The notes: generated from the sequence alone by a model not told the origin. DNA of 64,000 nucleotides from Pyrenochaeta sp. MPI-SDFR-AT-0127 (GCA_020747015.1 JAGTJM010000024.1:310001-374000), one strand, 5' to 3'. Numbered from the stretch's first letter, positions 43,048 through 54,224 are shown. Translations and numbers: made by a program.

Positions 43048-44420
43048 TCAAAGCTCGGCCTCAATATCTTCCAAAGATTTCCAGCTCGCCTTACTCGTCC
43101 ACGTTCCATTCTTCTCTACTTCCTCATTTCCCACTTCCTTCGCAGCTCCATTCCCCACTTTCCACTCATCATCCTCCCACCTAAACCGAATGACTACTTT
43201 CGTCTCAAGATGCTTTTCGAACCGCTCATAGCCTTCTGGCACCTTCTCAATATCGATGACACTGCTGACAACCGAGCCCGGATTTGCTCGCCCACTCTTG
43301 ATCAGTTCGACTAACTGCGGCGCTAGGGCCATTGGGTTTACAATCCCGGCTTTGATGGATAGGCCCTTGCTCCAAAAAGCAGTCATGGGGAATTCAAGCG
43401 TTGGTGAGATTTTGGACGCTTCGGGACGGCCGGGGGCACTGGTCTGTGCAATGTAGACACCCACAATGCCGATGCCACCACCGGGGATGGTGACGTTGAT
43501 CATATCGTTGATGATGGCGTTTTGCTGAGGCTTGAGTTGCTCATTCACACACTCGTAGCCACAGCAATCGCAACTCCTGTCCACGCCTAGTCCATTGCCT
43601 TCCTTCTTCAAGATCTGGGTCGCTGCATTGCCTTTGGTGAAATCTATTGGTATCGCACCAAGCTCCCTAGCTTTTTCAAGACGGCTCTTAACGTAATCGA
43701 CAACGTAGACCCGAGATGCGCCACGGAAGAGGGCTGAGTAGGCACAGAGCAGACCGACAGGACCCGCGCCGAAGACGGCTACTGACTCGCCAGGCTGAAA
43801 TCCAGAGAGGTCAAGACACTTCCATGCTGTAGCCCAGATATCGCTAGTCATGAGATAGGAAAGCTCGTAGGAGGGGTAGTGCGGGATGGGGATTAGGGAG
43901 GTGTCGGCTTGAGGGACACGCACGTACTCCGCTGAGTGCTGTCGTCAGCACGTTTTGACAGACAGAAGCAAAGCAAAACAAAGTAACTTCAAACTGTGAC
44001 AAACATACCCTGCATTCCATCATTCCTCAATCCAAAATCTTCGCCAAACCCAAACGTTGCCAGATTCGGCACATCCTCCAGCTTCAGCACGCCATCATCT
44101 GGTATACAAGGCACAACGACTCGGTCTCCTGGCTTGACATTCTGCACCGCCTCACCCACCTCCTGGACAATGCCGACACCTTCATGACCCAGTACCCAGG
44201 GTGGATTGGTGCTGCCCACAACTCCGCGGTATATGTGGAGGTCTGAGCCGCAAATGGCGGCGGAAGTCAGACGGACAATGACGTCTTCAGATGTGAGGAG
44301 TTGGGGCTTGGGGACAGATTTGATAGTAACTTGATACGGGACACCGGACCATATGGCTGCGCGCATGGTGGCTCCGTTACTAGGTTCGGGCCGAGGACGG
44401 CCGTTGACGAGGGAGGGCAT
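43048..44420 (-). CDS. Zinc-type alcohol dehydrogenase (MDR), lacking structural-zinc cysteines
   Basis: Spliced 431-aa medium-chain dehydrogenase: exon 1 is 44420-44009, the intron 44008-43932 (77 nt) and exon 2 43931-43048. Catalytic zinc ligands are visible in AAICGSDLHIYRG and LGHEGVGIVQEVGE, with the PGDRVVVPC segment following. The usual lobe with four closely spaced cysteines is absent; it is replaced by CIPDDGVLKLEDVPNLATFG. NAD binding is by VAVFGAGPVGLLCAYSA, and the DYVKSRLEKARELGA segment favours NAD over NADP. The CDCCGYE and QTSAPGRPEASK loops resemble glutathione-independent formaldehyde dehydrogenases. A possible TATAAATA box (minus strand, 44526-44519) lies about 100 bp upstream. 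It could oxidise the aldehyde or alcohol handled by the nearby alcohol oxidase, which is inference. Confidence 0.88.
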
Positions 44421-45295
44421 GCTTAGGGATCGAATGGCTTAAATTAGAGGAATGGGTAGAATGTAGGCAGGTGGATGATACAAGGTTGCAACTGTACAGC
44501 AAACGGCGCTGCAGTCATTATTTATACCTTATGATTACGATGTAAAGGCCCACCATTATCATGTTTGAGTAGGCGATGACAGCTGAATGAGCCTGAATTT
44601 GATCGAGAATCTGTCGTTCTCTAACCAGAAAGAATCATTGCCTCTCAAGAATATTCTGGTCAGTTCATGCACAGAATCCTTTGAAGAGGCTGAGTCTGGA
44701 CCGCTAACTCAATGGGCTTCCTATAAATGGTGAAAGATGAGACGGGCACTGTGTTCCTGTCATTGTCAGAGCCGGACTTGGCTATTCTTCGAGAAGTAAT
44801 TTGCAGAACATCTGAGGCTGATGGCTGACAGGCCAAGGTTGTGGCGTGAACAATTGTTCGCATGATCGCGAGGCTGATGTCATCTCCCAAAGAGGGTAGC
44901 GTGTTTTTGCGCACTCAAACATGGGCCCTTTCTATCATCAGTATTATGTGAGAGTATAGCAACTACAAATGAACAAAGGAGAATGAAGAGTGAGCTAGAA
45001 TGAGAGAAATCGTTAGTGTATTGATTACCTAGAGGTTGGAATCTACATCTCCGAAGCGCCATTCTGGCGCCTGTTAGTGTATCCTAATCGACGCGCAGAA
45101 ACCCTTTACATTCTCATCATTTCTGAACGCCAAGTGAGTAAGAAAATGAGATTTCTCTAAACATGTAGTGTGAAAGTAGACATGAAGTGAGCAAATCTAA
45201 GAAAATCTGTGTACGCCATTTGAAGGACGTTGAGCGCGTACAGTGCATAAAGACCTTGGACAAAGAAAAAGGCTTGAAGGAAATACGTCTGGAGA
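44421..45295. other. Intergenic
   Basis: 875 bp. Apart from the TATA-like box at 44519-44526 nothing convincing is present; an 84-codon minus-strand frame at 44660-44914 has no domain-like pattern. Confidence 0.4.
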
Positions 45296-46203
45296 CTAGA
45301 AGAGCCGATCTAGGCCCATGTCGACTATGTTCTGAAACTCTACTCGTCGCTTGCCAGCAATGCTTCCGTTGTGCGGCTTCGCGTCGGCATCGATGTAGTG
45401 CTCGATAATCGTGATAGCGGCAGGTAGATTGTCGAATGGCTCGAGTATGTCGATTCTAAGGTTTGCGCTCTCGTTATCCTGGGCAGAGTCGTGCCAGTGA
45501 ATGACGACTTCCCTGAGATCTGGAGCCTGCATTAAGATCTGGTATACAAAGTTGGAGCGCTGGCGAAGCAGAGCAGGGAAAATGGCCTCTACGCAGCCTG
45601 TGGTGTCGGCGCGAATCCAAGTCGTGTCCCAAACAAAGGTGACCTCGACCTTGCGGATATTCTCCATAGGAGAGAAGGCGGCCTCGGTGATCTGGCTAAA
45701 GGCTTCCTCATAGAAAGAGGTATGAGCGAAGCTGCCCGTGGCCTCGACTCGGAGGACGGCGACGTCGTAGTACCAGTTCTTGACCTCTTGGTTCAGCTGA
45801 GTTGAAGTTAAGAGAAGCTCAACAGGCGGAGGGCAGCGGGTGAGACGCATGAAATTGGGGATGTGTCGCCACTTCCCGTGAGCTCGAAAAATTGGTACTG
45901 GTACTGGTGGAGGCGGAGGTGGAGGCTGAGTGGATGAATTTGTGGTGTCTCCATCGCCGTTGCCTTCAGCAATAGTTTCGTCGCTGTCGTACTCAGTCAC
46001 CTGTTGGGTGTCTTGTGACTCAGCCCCGCCATCTTGCGCTCCAGTTTGAGGTTCTTCTTCGTCATGATCCATTTCAGCCCCAGGCTGCTCCTCTGCATCA
46101 GATTCGATGGTGTCTTGGATTTGAGCCTGTGCTGGTACGGGTAGGTGGGCTGACGTTGTGATTTGATTCTCCTGGTCCTCTTCCATGGCCTCTTCATCTT
46201 CAC

Positions 46204-46234
<31 letters not shown>

Positions 46235-46600
46235 TATTTCAGCTTCTTGCTCTTCGTCATTCTGGTCCATCTCGTCATCTTCCTCGTTGTTATCTTGCTC
46301 TTCTTGGGTATCCTCGTCTTCATCTGCGCTATTCTCATCTTGCTCCTCGCTCTCATCCTCGGTCGCCTCACTGTCCTCGTCGTAGTCATTGTCCTCGTAA
46401 ATGACCTGCGGCGTTGGGCCATTGGGGTTTGCGGCAACGTGTTGGGCGATACGTTCTTTGACATCTTTTTTCTCGAACCAGTAGCGAAGCAGCTTTTTGG
46501 GCTTGACGTCACGGACAGCCGCATACTCGAAGATGACGTGTCGTACCTCCAAAGGGAGGTTCGTGAAGAGGCATGTGGTTGCAGCCTTGTCGTCGGCCAT
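45296..46600 (-). CDS. F-box-like protein with long acidic tract
   Basis: Intronless 434-aa protein. The start at 46600 (AACAATGGCC, good context) is preferred to the longer open frame from 46837, whose upstream part looks like untranslated sequence. The N-terminus, TCLFTNLPLEVRHVIFEYAA, resembles the first helices of the F-box-like motif of fungal proteins. A strongly acidic, Asp/Glu-rich region of about 150 residues follows, encoded by GAG/GAC-type repeats, then a proline run. The C-terminal third is compact and contains FRAHGKWRHIPNFMRLTRC, LRVEATGSFAHTSFYEEAF and VEVTFVWDTTWIRADTTGC, the type of predicted beta-rich domain seen in many uncharacterised Pleosporales proteins. A role in ubiquitin-ligase targeting is only a guess. 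The acidic tract may vary between strains. Confidence 0.75.
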
Positions 46601-47168
46601 TGTTAGCGAATGTAAGGAGGTTGAGTGGTTCAAGTTGAGCCGCAGTGGGTTGAGAAGGCAGGAAAGACAACACCAGCCAAGCGACAGAGGTGGTTGGGCC
46701 TGTGCTTCAGCGGTTGAGGCAAGGCTCAGGTGAAGCTCGTTGAAGTGAGGTCTGTTGCCTGGCAGGGCAGAGCGGGGTTGCGCGTGTGTTGTCGCCAGTT
46801 GGCTGGCAAGGCTGGCGAAGAAGGTGAAGGAGAGCATTCGGGCGCATCAAGGCGCCCTTTGAAAGGAAGAGGCTCCATGATGACCAAAGCACAGCAACTG
46901 TATGGAATCTTCGAACTGTTGGGCCTGGAGAACGCGATCAACTTCTGGGTCGCGCCTTCCCCACGTTTCGCGTAGACTTGCCGGCTCTCAGCCTTGCCTG
47001 TTATTGGCTATGGTCTATGTTCAGCAACAACCCTTCCTACGCTTGGTGCCTCCTCATCACTTTCATTGCAGCTTGATATCTACTTCTTTAGCGCCCTCTT
47101 GATTCGGAAATAACTATGCCGCAGACAAAGATGCCTATAGTGGCCGCTGAGCGCACATTACACCCCTT
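46601..47168. other. Intergenic
   Basis: 568 bp holding the 5' region of the F-box-like gene and the 3' end of the HET gene. Short open frames on the plus strand are not protein-like. Confidence 0.4.
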
Positions 47169-49673
47169 CTAAATCAACTCCAGGGCCTCAAAGACATCTT
47201 CTCGCCCATCCAAGGCTTCGCCATTCATGACCCCATGTACATACGCCTCGCCAATAAAACTGTATCGTGTTGGAGAATCTTGCCCGACCAACGGCCGAAG
47301 GATGTATGGAGTCCTCGCGCCTGCAATCAGCACTACTACATCACCCGGTTCCACGATCCCAGGTCCCAGGCCCATATACCCATTTCTTGTCGTAAACAGA
47401 CGCCTGGTCAGATCCACCGAGACCCACAGGTAGTAAAAGCTACCGTCATGTCTTGGGGAATAATTCACAGACCTGACTCCCAGTCTCTTCCCCTCATCTT
47501 CATTCACAAACGGCCCCAATTCAATAAGTGAATTTGAATCGTCAGTGGCTTTGAGGTCGTCGTACAGTTTTCTGGACCGTTGGGAGTGGTAGAGCTCCAG
47601 CGAGAACATTTCCACCCATTCTCGAAACGATTCCTTCGCTCGCTCTTGCCCAACCGGCTCGGTCTCGTCAAGCATCAACGTGCGCCAGAGTACTTCGGCG
47701 CGGTTCTGGCCGGTAGCTGCATATACTGGCTCAAGTGAGTGGGTTATGCGTAGCCAGCTTTCCAGGTTGAAGAAAAGTGAGTTAGTGCCAGGGTTCTGGT
47801 GTGATTCTTCTGCCACGGCACCTACACGATCAAGGATGAATCCTTGGACTTTGAGCACATTGCCCTGGACTTCAAAAGAAGAGCGTCCTGCTAGGTTGCT
47901 GCTTGCAGCTTGGAATCGCGGCCGAAAGATACGCGATGAAATGAGCGGTTGGTTGAAGTCTGGCACCCAGGAGGGTAAATTTGATGTTCTCGTTGGCCAA
48001 CTAGGTTGGTCAATTGAGGATCTCTGGATAAACGATAGACCCTCAAGCAGCTCAAGACCTTCGCTGTCACCATTCTTCCAATCCTGTAGGACGTCCGAGC
48101 CTGAGCCAGCGAGGAACATGGCTGCGATAGATGTGTAAAGCTGTTCCACCGGCAGCTCGTAGTCGATAACTATCTTGTTCCTATCTTCCTGCCTTGACAT
48201 ACCAAGGAGAGCGAACACCTTGTCCCTCGGGTCTTGCGCCTTAAAGTGCCACGAGCATGCAAGCAGTAGAGAAAGGCTAATCTTATTGTCCCATATTATC
48301 GAAAAATGAGCTTTGTTAGAGCCGTCGAATAAACTTTGAGTTTGATCATAAAGGTACCGCCGTTCTTCAATGTCCGTCCTCGTTCGCAAGCGTACTTCGG
48401 TAAGGATCTGAGCCTCACTCCCTCGATTGCCCAAGTTGAATTTGATAGCCGGCGAGAATTTGTAAGATAGCAGCCTCCCACGGTTGCAAGCAGGGTCGTT
48501 GCACGGATGGTACGGCCTCTGCACAGCACGGAACAGGTCGTCCCACGACAACGAGTATGAGCCGCACATCAGAGTAACACGCATCGCCATGGTGATCTCT
48601 TGCATGATCCAAACACGCTGGAACCAAGCACGATCCAAGAGAGCGAGAAGAGCCTCAAATCCTGAAATTGACTTTGTGATCCAATTATTACGTTTAGCAA
48701 TCTGTTCCTGGGCTTCGTCTTCGACTTTATCTTGAGGCAGATTAAGATGTTGATTGGCCGTCCAATACCATTCTGGTGCATCTGGAGGCATACTGTTCAT
48801 CAACCGCAAGGTTTTGATCGCAGGTAATGTGAAATCGTCCTCGACGCCAAGCCAGACCCAGACTTCCTTTGCTGCGCTGTATATGTGCGACATGATGGCG
48901 ACCTGGGCGCTCCGCTCCACAGCATCGTCCTGGTTGATACATATAGCGTCCACCCACAAGGGCTTCTGTGTTCCGGGGACAATAATCCGGCTGTTTCCTT
49001 CTGCTGCCTCCAAGAGCTCAGAGGCCTGTTCCCAATCTCCTCTTTGATGTTCAGTAGCATAATCCCTGGGCGTCCGACCACTTTCGTCCCGGCAACTCGC
49101 ATCAGACCCGGCATTGATCAATAACTTGCTAGTCTCATAGAAACCATTCTCCGCAGCATAGTGGAGAGCCGTCTTCCCGAAATCATCCTTAGCGGTGACG
49201 TCGATTCTCTTCCTTATCAGATGCCTGACCTCCCCAATTTTACCCGTGTCAGCCGCATACCGCAGGGCTTCTTCACCACCCTTCTGCCTATCTAACCCCT
49301 CAGTCATCTGCGCTGTCCGAGTAGACTGAATTGTAACGCCAACCTGGAGTCTCCGCAACCCCTCATACAGGTTTTTAGTCACCAGAAGAAGTTTGCCATT
49401 TATGCTCACAGGCCACTTGTTGGTCTTCGGATCGTACTCATCGTCCACGTCATCCCCACCGGCTTTAGGTGCCCAAGAGACAACATCCTTCTTGAAAGGG
49501 GTACCCCAGGTATACGATAGAGCATCAAAATCAGGAGCGTCGGCCAAGGCAACCGTCACAAGGGAGAAGTCAATCACGGGTGTGCCACAGATGAAAATTT
49601 CAGAAGCGCGCCGGGGTTGAATTGTGACTAGCCGGATATGCTCAGGACCTGGTAACGGCGAAAATTTGTACAT
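47169..49673 (-). CDS. HET-domain protein with ankyrin repeats inserted in the HET domain
   Basis: Intronless 834-aa protein. The start is the ATG at 49673 (MYKFSPLPGPEHIRLV); the frame continues upstream only to non-ATG codons. The HET domain begins FDALSYTWGTPF at about residue 50 and reaches NLYEGLRRL near 108. The expected next HET block, LWVDAICINQDD, comes only at about residue 239. Between them sit two to three ankyrin repeats (about 130-225): EEALRYAADTGKIGEVRHLI, GKTALHYAAENGFYETSKLL and GRTPRDYATE. HET resumes with HIYSAAKEVWVWLG and RAWFQRVWIMQEI. The C-terminal half includes DPRDKVFALLGMS and ends in a beta-rich conserved segment (GDVVVLIAGARTPYILRPL) common to this HET subfamily. 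Ankyrin repeats could sense a partner protein and so gate the death domain. Confidence 0.93.
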   Translation of the reverse strand: MYKFSPLPGPEHIRLVTIQPRRASEIFICGTPVIDFSLVTVALADAPDFDALSYTWGTPFKKDVVSWAPKAGGDDVDDEYDPKTNKWPVSINGKLLLVTKNLYEGLRRLQVGVTIQSTRTAQMTEGLDRQKGGEEALRYAADTGKIGEVRHLIRKRIDVTAKDDFGKTALHYAAENGFYETSKLLINAGSDASCRDESGRTPRDYATEHQRGDWEQASELLEAAEGNSRIIVPGTQKPLWVDAICINQDDAVERSAQVAIMSHIYSAAKEVWVWLGVEDDFTLPAIKTLRLMNSMPPDAPEWYWTANQHLNLPQDKVEDEAQEQIAKRNNWITKSISGFEALLALLDRAWFQRVWIMQEITMAMRVTLMCGSYSLSWDDLFRAVQRPYHPCNDPACNRGRLLSYKFSPAIKFNLGNRGSEAQILTEVRLRTRTDIEERRYLYDQTQSLFDGSNKAHFSIIWDNKISLSLLLACSWHFKAQDPRDKVFALLGMSRQEDRNKIVIDYELPVEQLYTSIAAMFLAGSGSDVLQDWKNGDSEGLELLEGLSFIQRSSIDQPSWPTRTSNLPSWVPDFNQPLISSRIFRPRFQAASSNLAGRSSFEVQGNVLKVQGFILDRVGAVAEESHQNPGTNSLFFNLESWLRITHSLEPVYAATGQNRAEVLWRTLMLDETEPVGQERAKESFREWVEMFSLELYHSQRSRKLYDDLKATDDSNSLIELGPFVNEDEGKRLGVRSVNYSPRHDGSFYYLWVSVDLTRRLFTTRNGYMGLGPGIVEPGDVVVLIAGARTPYILRPLVGQDSPTRYSFIGEAYVHGVMNGEALDGREDVFEALELI

Positions 49674-50545
49674 CTCCAAGGTTATATACGGGCTGCCAGT
49701 GGGGTACGAACAGAATTGCTGACTGTAGTTGAAGCGACGAAGTGATGAGGAAGTTGAAGAAGTATTGGCAACTTGGCGCGCCGTTTGCAAGTAGTTGGGG
49801 TGCTGAAGGCTTCAACGTGGCGCTGCATCTCAGCCGCAATTTAGTTTACATTCAAGGCACCAGGGGTTCGAGACAAGAAGCTTTTCCCTTTTCTGGTAGC
49901 TCTTGCAACTTTGAAAATTAGTTTTCATCTGATAATTTCTTATAACAGATAATGTATTGTAGTGTACTTGCCCCAAGTTATTCCATTTTCCCTTATATCT
50001 TAACACACCGATGCGAAAAGTGCAGCTCCTAGTAAAACACTGTTCATTTGGTCTACGTTCTCCTATCTAGACGGAATAGTTGTAGTCTCATACTCAAAAC
50101 ATAGGCAGGTGAGCAGTTGCTCGTACTTACTAAGCAAATTCCCTGCATATATAGAAGGTGTGGTACAAACCGCATCCACACGTTAGCCTGAGGACGCTAT
50201 AAAAGGCCAATGACGTCTAGATACCTATGTGGTCTGCAATTGTCGATCGGTTGTAGTGGAGGAGCTATTGTATTATTCAGTCTCCGGACTTAAAAGTTAA
50301 TCAGCGCCGAGTAAGCACATATCCTGATCTTCAAGCCCCACAAAACCGTTAGGAATAGTGATTTGGTGAATTGGTCAGCATTTAGTTGCAAGTCATACCA
50401 GGAACCATTTTGTACGAAACGCCGTACAATGTCTCGTACTCTAGGCGCACCGTCGACATGATAGAACACTGCGGTACTTAATTCTGTCCCATAGTGATGA
50501 ATCCGCATATCTGGGCGACTTTAGAATTGGGCCTTCTCTTCCCAA
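49674..50545. other. Intergenic
   Basis: 872 bp between divergent genes; AT-rich around 49900-50000. No gene or clear site was seen. Confidence 0.4.
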
Positions 50546-51325
50546 ATGGACAACCAACTCAAATGCAAACTCGTCATTGCCCGGGGCACAGATCGACCTG
50601 GCCAGTATTCGTGGTCTCCATTCGTCACAAAGGTCGAGTTTCGCTTTCGTTTGGGCAAACTCTCCTATGAGAATGGTACCAGCGGACCACTCCAAGGCCC
50701 TCGAGGAAAGATACCCTACATCGAGATTTCTACTCCTGATAGTCCCTCTGAAGTGGTTGCAGATTCTTTTCTGATTACCAAAGATTTCATCAACAGACGT
50801 TTCCTGCTCGACGTCAACACTGCGTTGAGCGGCAAAGACGCTGGACACGATCTTGCAATCCGCGCCATACTGGAAGAAAAGCTCTACTTCTACAATATGC
50901 ACGAACGATGGATCAACAATTACTACACCATGCGCGACTACTCTATGGCGAAAGTACCATTTCCACAGCGCTATCTATTTGGGTACTTGGCTTACCGGGT
51001 CATCGTAAGGAGGCTTCAAGATCAAGGGACGGGCCGTTTCTCGGATGAGGAGATTCATTCTTTCCGCGAAGAGATATGGAGAGGAGTCATCGGCATCCAA
51101 GAGAACAGTTATAGGAAAGCAAAGGGAGATGAGTGCTTTTGGGTATTGGGCGGATCTGAGCATACCGAAGCTGATGCTACAGTATATGGTTTCGTGATCA
51201 GTGCGTTGGTGAGTGACGCTGGCCCGAAAAGCAGAGGTTTGGTCAAATCGGAGTTCCCGGTGGTGATTAAATACGCAACAAGGATTCATAAAAAGTACTT
51301 TCCTGATTATGAGATATGGACTTAG
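50546..51325 (+). CDS. FAXC/metaxin-like GST-fold protein
   Basis: Intronless 259-aa protein of the glutathione-S-transferase fold. The N-terminal thioredoxin-like half has SPFVTKVEFRFRLGKLSYEN and GPRGKIPYIEIST, as in the metazoan failed-axon-connections (FAXC) proteins. The helical C-terminal half carries GTGRFSDEEIHSFREEIWRG, SEHTEADATVYGFVISAL and IKYATRIHKKYFPDYEIW; the GRFS-EEI block and the D-AT-V-YG block are FAXC-like hallmarks. In fungi such proteins have no settled function. Metaxins and Tom37 of the same superfamily work in mitochondrial import, but this one lacks an obvious transmembrane anchor. No glutathione-binding residue can be assigned. The start gives a short N-terminus (MDNQLKCKLVIARGTDRPG). 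Confidence 0.82.
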   Translation: MDNQLKCKLVIARGTDRPGQYSWSPFVTKVEFRFRLGKLSYENGTSGPLQGPRGKIPYIEISTPDSPSEVVADSFLITKDFINRRFLLDVNTALSGKDAGHDLAIRAILEEKLYFYNMHERWINNYYTMRDYSMAKVPFPQRYLFGYLAYRVIVRRLQDQGTGRFSDEEIHSFREEIWRGVIGIQENSYRKAKGDECFWVLGGSEHTEADATVYGFVISALVSDAGPKSRGLVKSEFPVVIKYATRIHKKYFPDYEIWT

Positions 51326-51628
51326 AGGTTTCTATCTTTAGTGGTAGGTGCAATAGTGCCACTGGAGTTCTTACTTTGACAAGGCCGCCACTACTTCGAT
51401 TACGATAGGGTGTTGAGGTACCTGAGGACCATAGCATGGCAGTAGCAATGATAGTGCTATATTGGTCGACCGTATGTATTTGATGTTATGCATACCGAGT
51501 TGTGTCTTTCGTACATGACCCGTTCCTCCCACAAACTCATCCATCCAGCAAATAATTATGCTCATACTCATTCTGACCCAAAGCAACTATGATAAGTAGC
51601 TCAATAACGTTCAGAAAATTTCCCCACC
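51326..51628. other. Intergenic
   Basis: 303 bp upstream of a secreted protein gene. No TATA box recognised, nothing else seen. Confidence 0.4.
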
Positions 51629-52277
51629 ATGCAGCTTAACCTCAGCATTCTCACTGGACTTGTCGCATTTGTTGCTACCTCACCAACTGGCCAGACGCAC
51701 ACGCAGACTCCTTCTACAGCTCCCGTCAAAGCTTATCCACCGCGTGTGAATGGTGGAGATAGCTACTGGAAGATTGGTTGCGACAAGCATGATCATTGCT
51801 CTTACTACCAGACACATGCTGCCCCAACAAGCGCCGCGGCCTTGATCGTATCCAACAGCACTTTATTCACAGAGTCGGGATGTGCGGCATGCAAGGACCA
51901 TCCTAATCAGTGCAGGGTACGTATCTAAGGTGCGATTTGACTCATTCTCATGCTACAGGTGCTAACGGCTTCCTATTCTACAGGAATGCTCTTGCCAACA
52001 CCCAATCACATGTGTCGACATACTCCCCAGGCGCTCTTTCGACACCACAAATAAGACTATCAAAGTCTCTATCAAAACTCTCGGTACTGCAGTCTCGCCA
52101 TTATGTCGGATTGGTGACGAGCCCAACTACGAAGTACCCAAATACGAAGAGCCAAACTATGGCCCTCCTAAGAATAACGAACATAGCTATGTGCTTTCTA
52201 ACCACGACGACTCGAAAAGAGGCCCTCTTAAACATACTCCGCCCAAACATGGGGAATCTCAACTACCCTGGTGCTAA
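51629..52277 (+). CDS. Secreted cysteine-rich protein
   Basis: Spliced 193-aa protein: exon 1 is 51629-51916, the intron 51917-51983 (67 nt) and exon 2 51984-52277. The N-terminus (MQLNLSILTGLVAFVATSPT) reads as a signal peptide. Cysteines come in pairs or clusters: GCDKHDHC, SGCAACKDH, NQCRECSCQHP and ITCVDIL, with later single ones. The CAAC and CRECSC groups suggest disulfide or metal pairing. The C-terminal third is rich in Pro, Asn, Tyr and Lys, with a repeated PNYxxP type of phrase (EPNYEVPKYEEPNYGPP), like cell-wall or adhesive proteins. It ends LPWC. No family was recognised. The first acceptor-like sequence in the intron (TACAG before GTGCTAAC) would break the frame, so the later one was chosen. 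Confidence 0.65.
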
Positions 52278-52874
52278 GCATGACAATCGCGAATATCATG
52301 GATTCAAGTACGATTACCCGACTCCGACAAATGTCCACTACATTTTGACTTCGACGAAGAGGAGTGTAAGACCTGCTCTGAAGCAGATTTGTGTGACTTA
52401 TGCTTTCCTCTAGCGTTCGGTTTCCTTGACTGAAGACAACATAGTGGGACTGCAATTGTCATTTCATATATGGCGAAAAGAAGAGGTGTTTCTACCATAG
52501 TCCCTACCAGGTTGTCGAGCTGTGCTACGAGAAGAGTGAGATTTGTGAGCATTGAGGGGCTTGGTATGTGCTTTTGCTATTCACTATTTTGCTAGTGGAT
52601 ACTTACTTCTTGGTCATTTGCACCGCTGCTAGTAGTTGGCTAGTGGTACGCATAGCTTTGATCAATTTCATGCGTTTCACGCTTTTCTGATTCTCTCACT
52701 TAGACTACGATTTCCTTCATATTATTTATCATTTCAGGCTAAGCTGCAAGCGCGTTCCGATGTTAATTTCTGCGCAATAGCACAGGCCGCAACTGCTTCG
52801 CCAGGTTATGTTCCGATTCCAACAATACTATCTCAACTTCAAAATATGGCATGTTCATGTATTCAACTTTTCTG
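52278..52874. other. Intergenic
   Basis: 597 bp between convergent genes; T-rich near 52690-52740. No gene was seen. Confidence 0.4.
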
Positions 52875-54224
52875 TTATGCAGTACTTCTTTCCATGCCAT
52901 CCGCCGCTCTGATCTCCTCCATCAACAAACTCATAAGTTTGAACATTTCTCCTGCCATCTTCTTCCCCGTTTCTCTCCAACTCTCCTCACATAACCTTCC
53001 AAACCGATCTGGATGCCATCTCAATCTCTCTTGCCTCAACCATTCATAGCTATACAATCCGCTTGCCCTCAATAGCCTCTCCACATCATGCTGGCAGGCG
53101 TATATACTATCGGGCTCCGACTTCAGGATAGTGCAGGCTGTAAGCTTGCAGATCGTGATCGTAGTGGGAAAGTAGGGGAAAGAAGTCATGAGCTTGGGTG
53201 ATGTAGATGTTGAGGCTAAAGTTGGGATGGACGAGGAAGACTGGGAGCCAGACTGTGAGCGTACTTGAAGTTTCCGAGGTGTTCTCGGCTTCGAGCCACC
53301 GGTAGCGGCGGATGCAGATGCGAACATGGTGGCTGCATCTTTCGACCACTTTTCATAGAGAGCTTGTGTTGCAGCGTCTGGTTTAGTATCCATGGGCCTG
53401 GAGGTACCATTTGGAACCTGCCCGTTTTCCTGGTTGGTGCTAGGCTTTGTCTTTGTCTTAGCCTTTGCTCTTGCAAAGAAGTTTAAAGCAAAAGTCTCCA
53501 GAGCGTCTTCGTTCACATCGTCGATCGATCCAGCCCATGTTCCATCATTTCGAATTGCGATGAACTGATCCGAACTTGTGGGATCGAGGGCAATGAACGC
53601 TAAATCGCTCCACAAAAAGCCTTTTTCTGCTTTCCATTCTTCGATGGTCTCTTTATATATTTCCCAGTAATCCCCGTCGCCTAGCCGGTAAACTACATCG
53701 CCGTACTCGCTCATCGCAAAGAACGCGCCGTCAGGACCCCAAGTCACCATCCTTGGTGGCCCAGCTCGCCACCCTGAGGGCGTGAGCCATGACTGAATGG
53801 CATCTTCCAGGCTTGGTGGCAGGTTTGCCCAACGAATAAGCTCAGGATGCCAGATAATGAAGGAGTCATCTGGTCCAAGAAAGACTCGGAGATGCGGCGA
53901 ATGCCATGTCTTAGTCAGGACGGACTGTAAACGCTGTGGAATAGCTGTGCCCCAACGGAGGCTGTTTTTCCCCGATGCATCTTTGAAGCTGAGAATCCAG
54001 GAATCTCTCACAGTTCCTAGGGTTGCCCAATGCACTGTTGACACAGTGCTTCCTAGAAGCACATGTTGGAGTGTAGGAGGAAGGTTGTGACTGGGAGCGG
54101 TGAGCAACTACTCGAAGCTGAGCGCAACGACCACGTACAATTTTAATCCTGCAAAACTCTTAGATACAAAGCTGTCGTCCGTCCCGAAAGAGAAGAAAGA
54201 GGTGCTGCTCATTGTACCGCTCAT
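52875..54224 (-). CDS. Uncharacterised propeller-like protein with a J-domain-like C-terminus
   Basis: Spliced 433-aa protein: exon 1 is 54224-54139, the intron 54138-54091 (48 nt, GTACGT...CCCAG) and exon 2 54090-52875. The first exon gives MSGTMSSTSFFSFGTDDSFV, joining SKSFAGLK to FHNLPPTLQHVLLGS in phase 2. The N-terminal half has repeated beta-strand units of the form LGxxxSWILSFKDASGKN, FLGPDDSFIIWHPELIRW, and MVTWGPDGAFFAMSEYGDVV, each followed by a Pro-type LPxxL turn, suggesting a small propeller. A Ser/Thr-rich linker follows. The C-terminus (WLRQERLRWHPDRFGRLCEE) carries an HPD motif of the J-domain of DnaJ proteins and could bind Hsp70. It is divergent from a paralogue at 54615, with the same intron phase. 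Function unknown. Confidence 0.72.

Noticed and set aside
46164..46606. 147-codon hydrophobic frame on the plus strand over the acidic tract
   Set aside because: It is the antisense of the Asp/Glu-rich repeat of the F-box-like gene (GAG/GAC reads as CTC/GTC).
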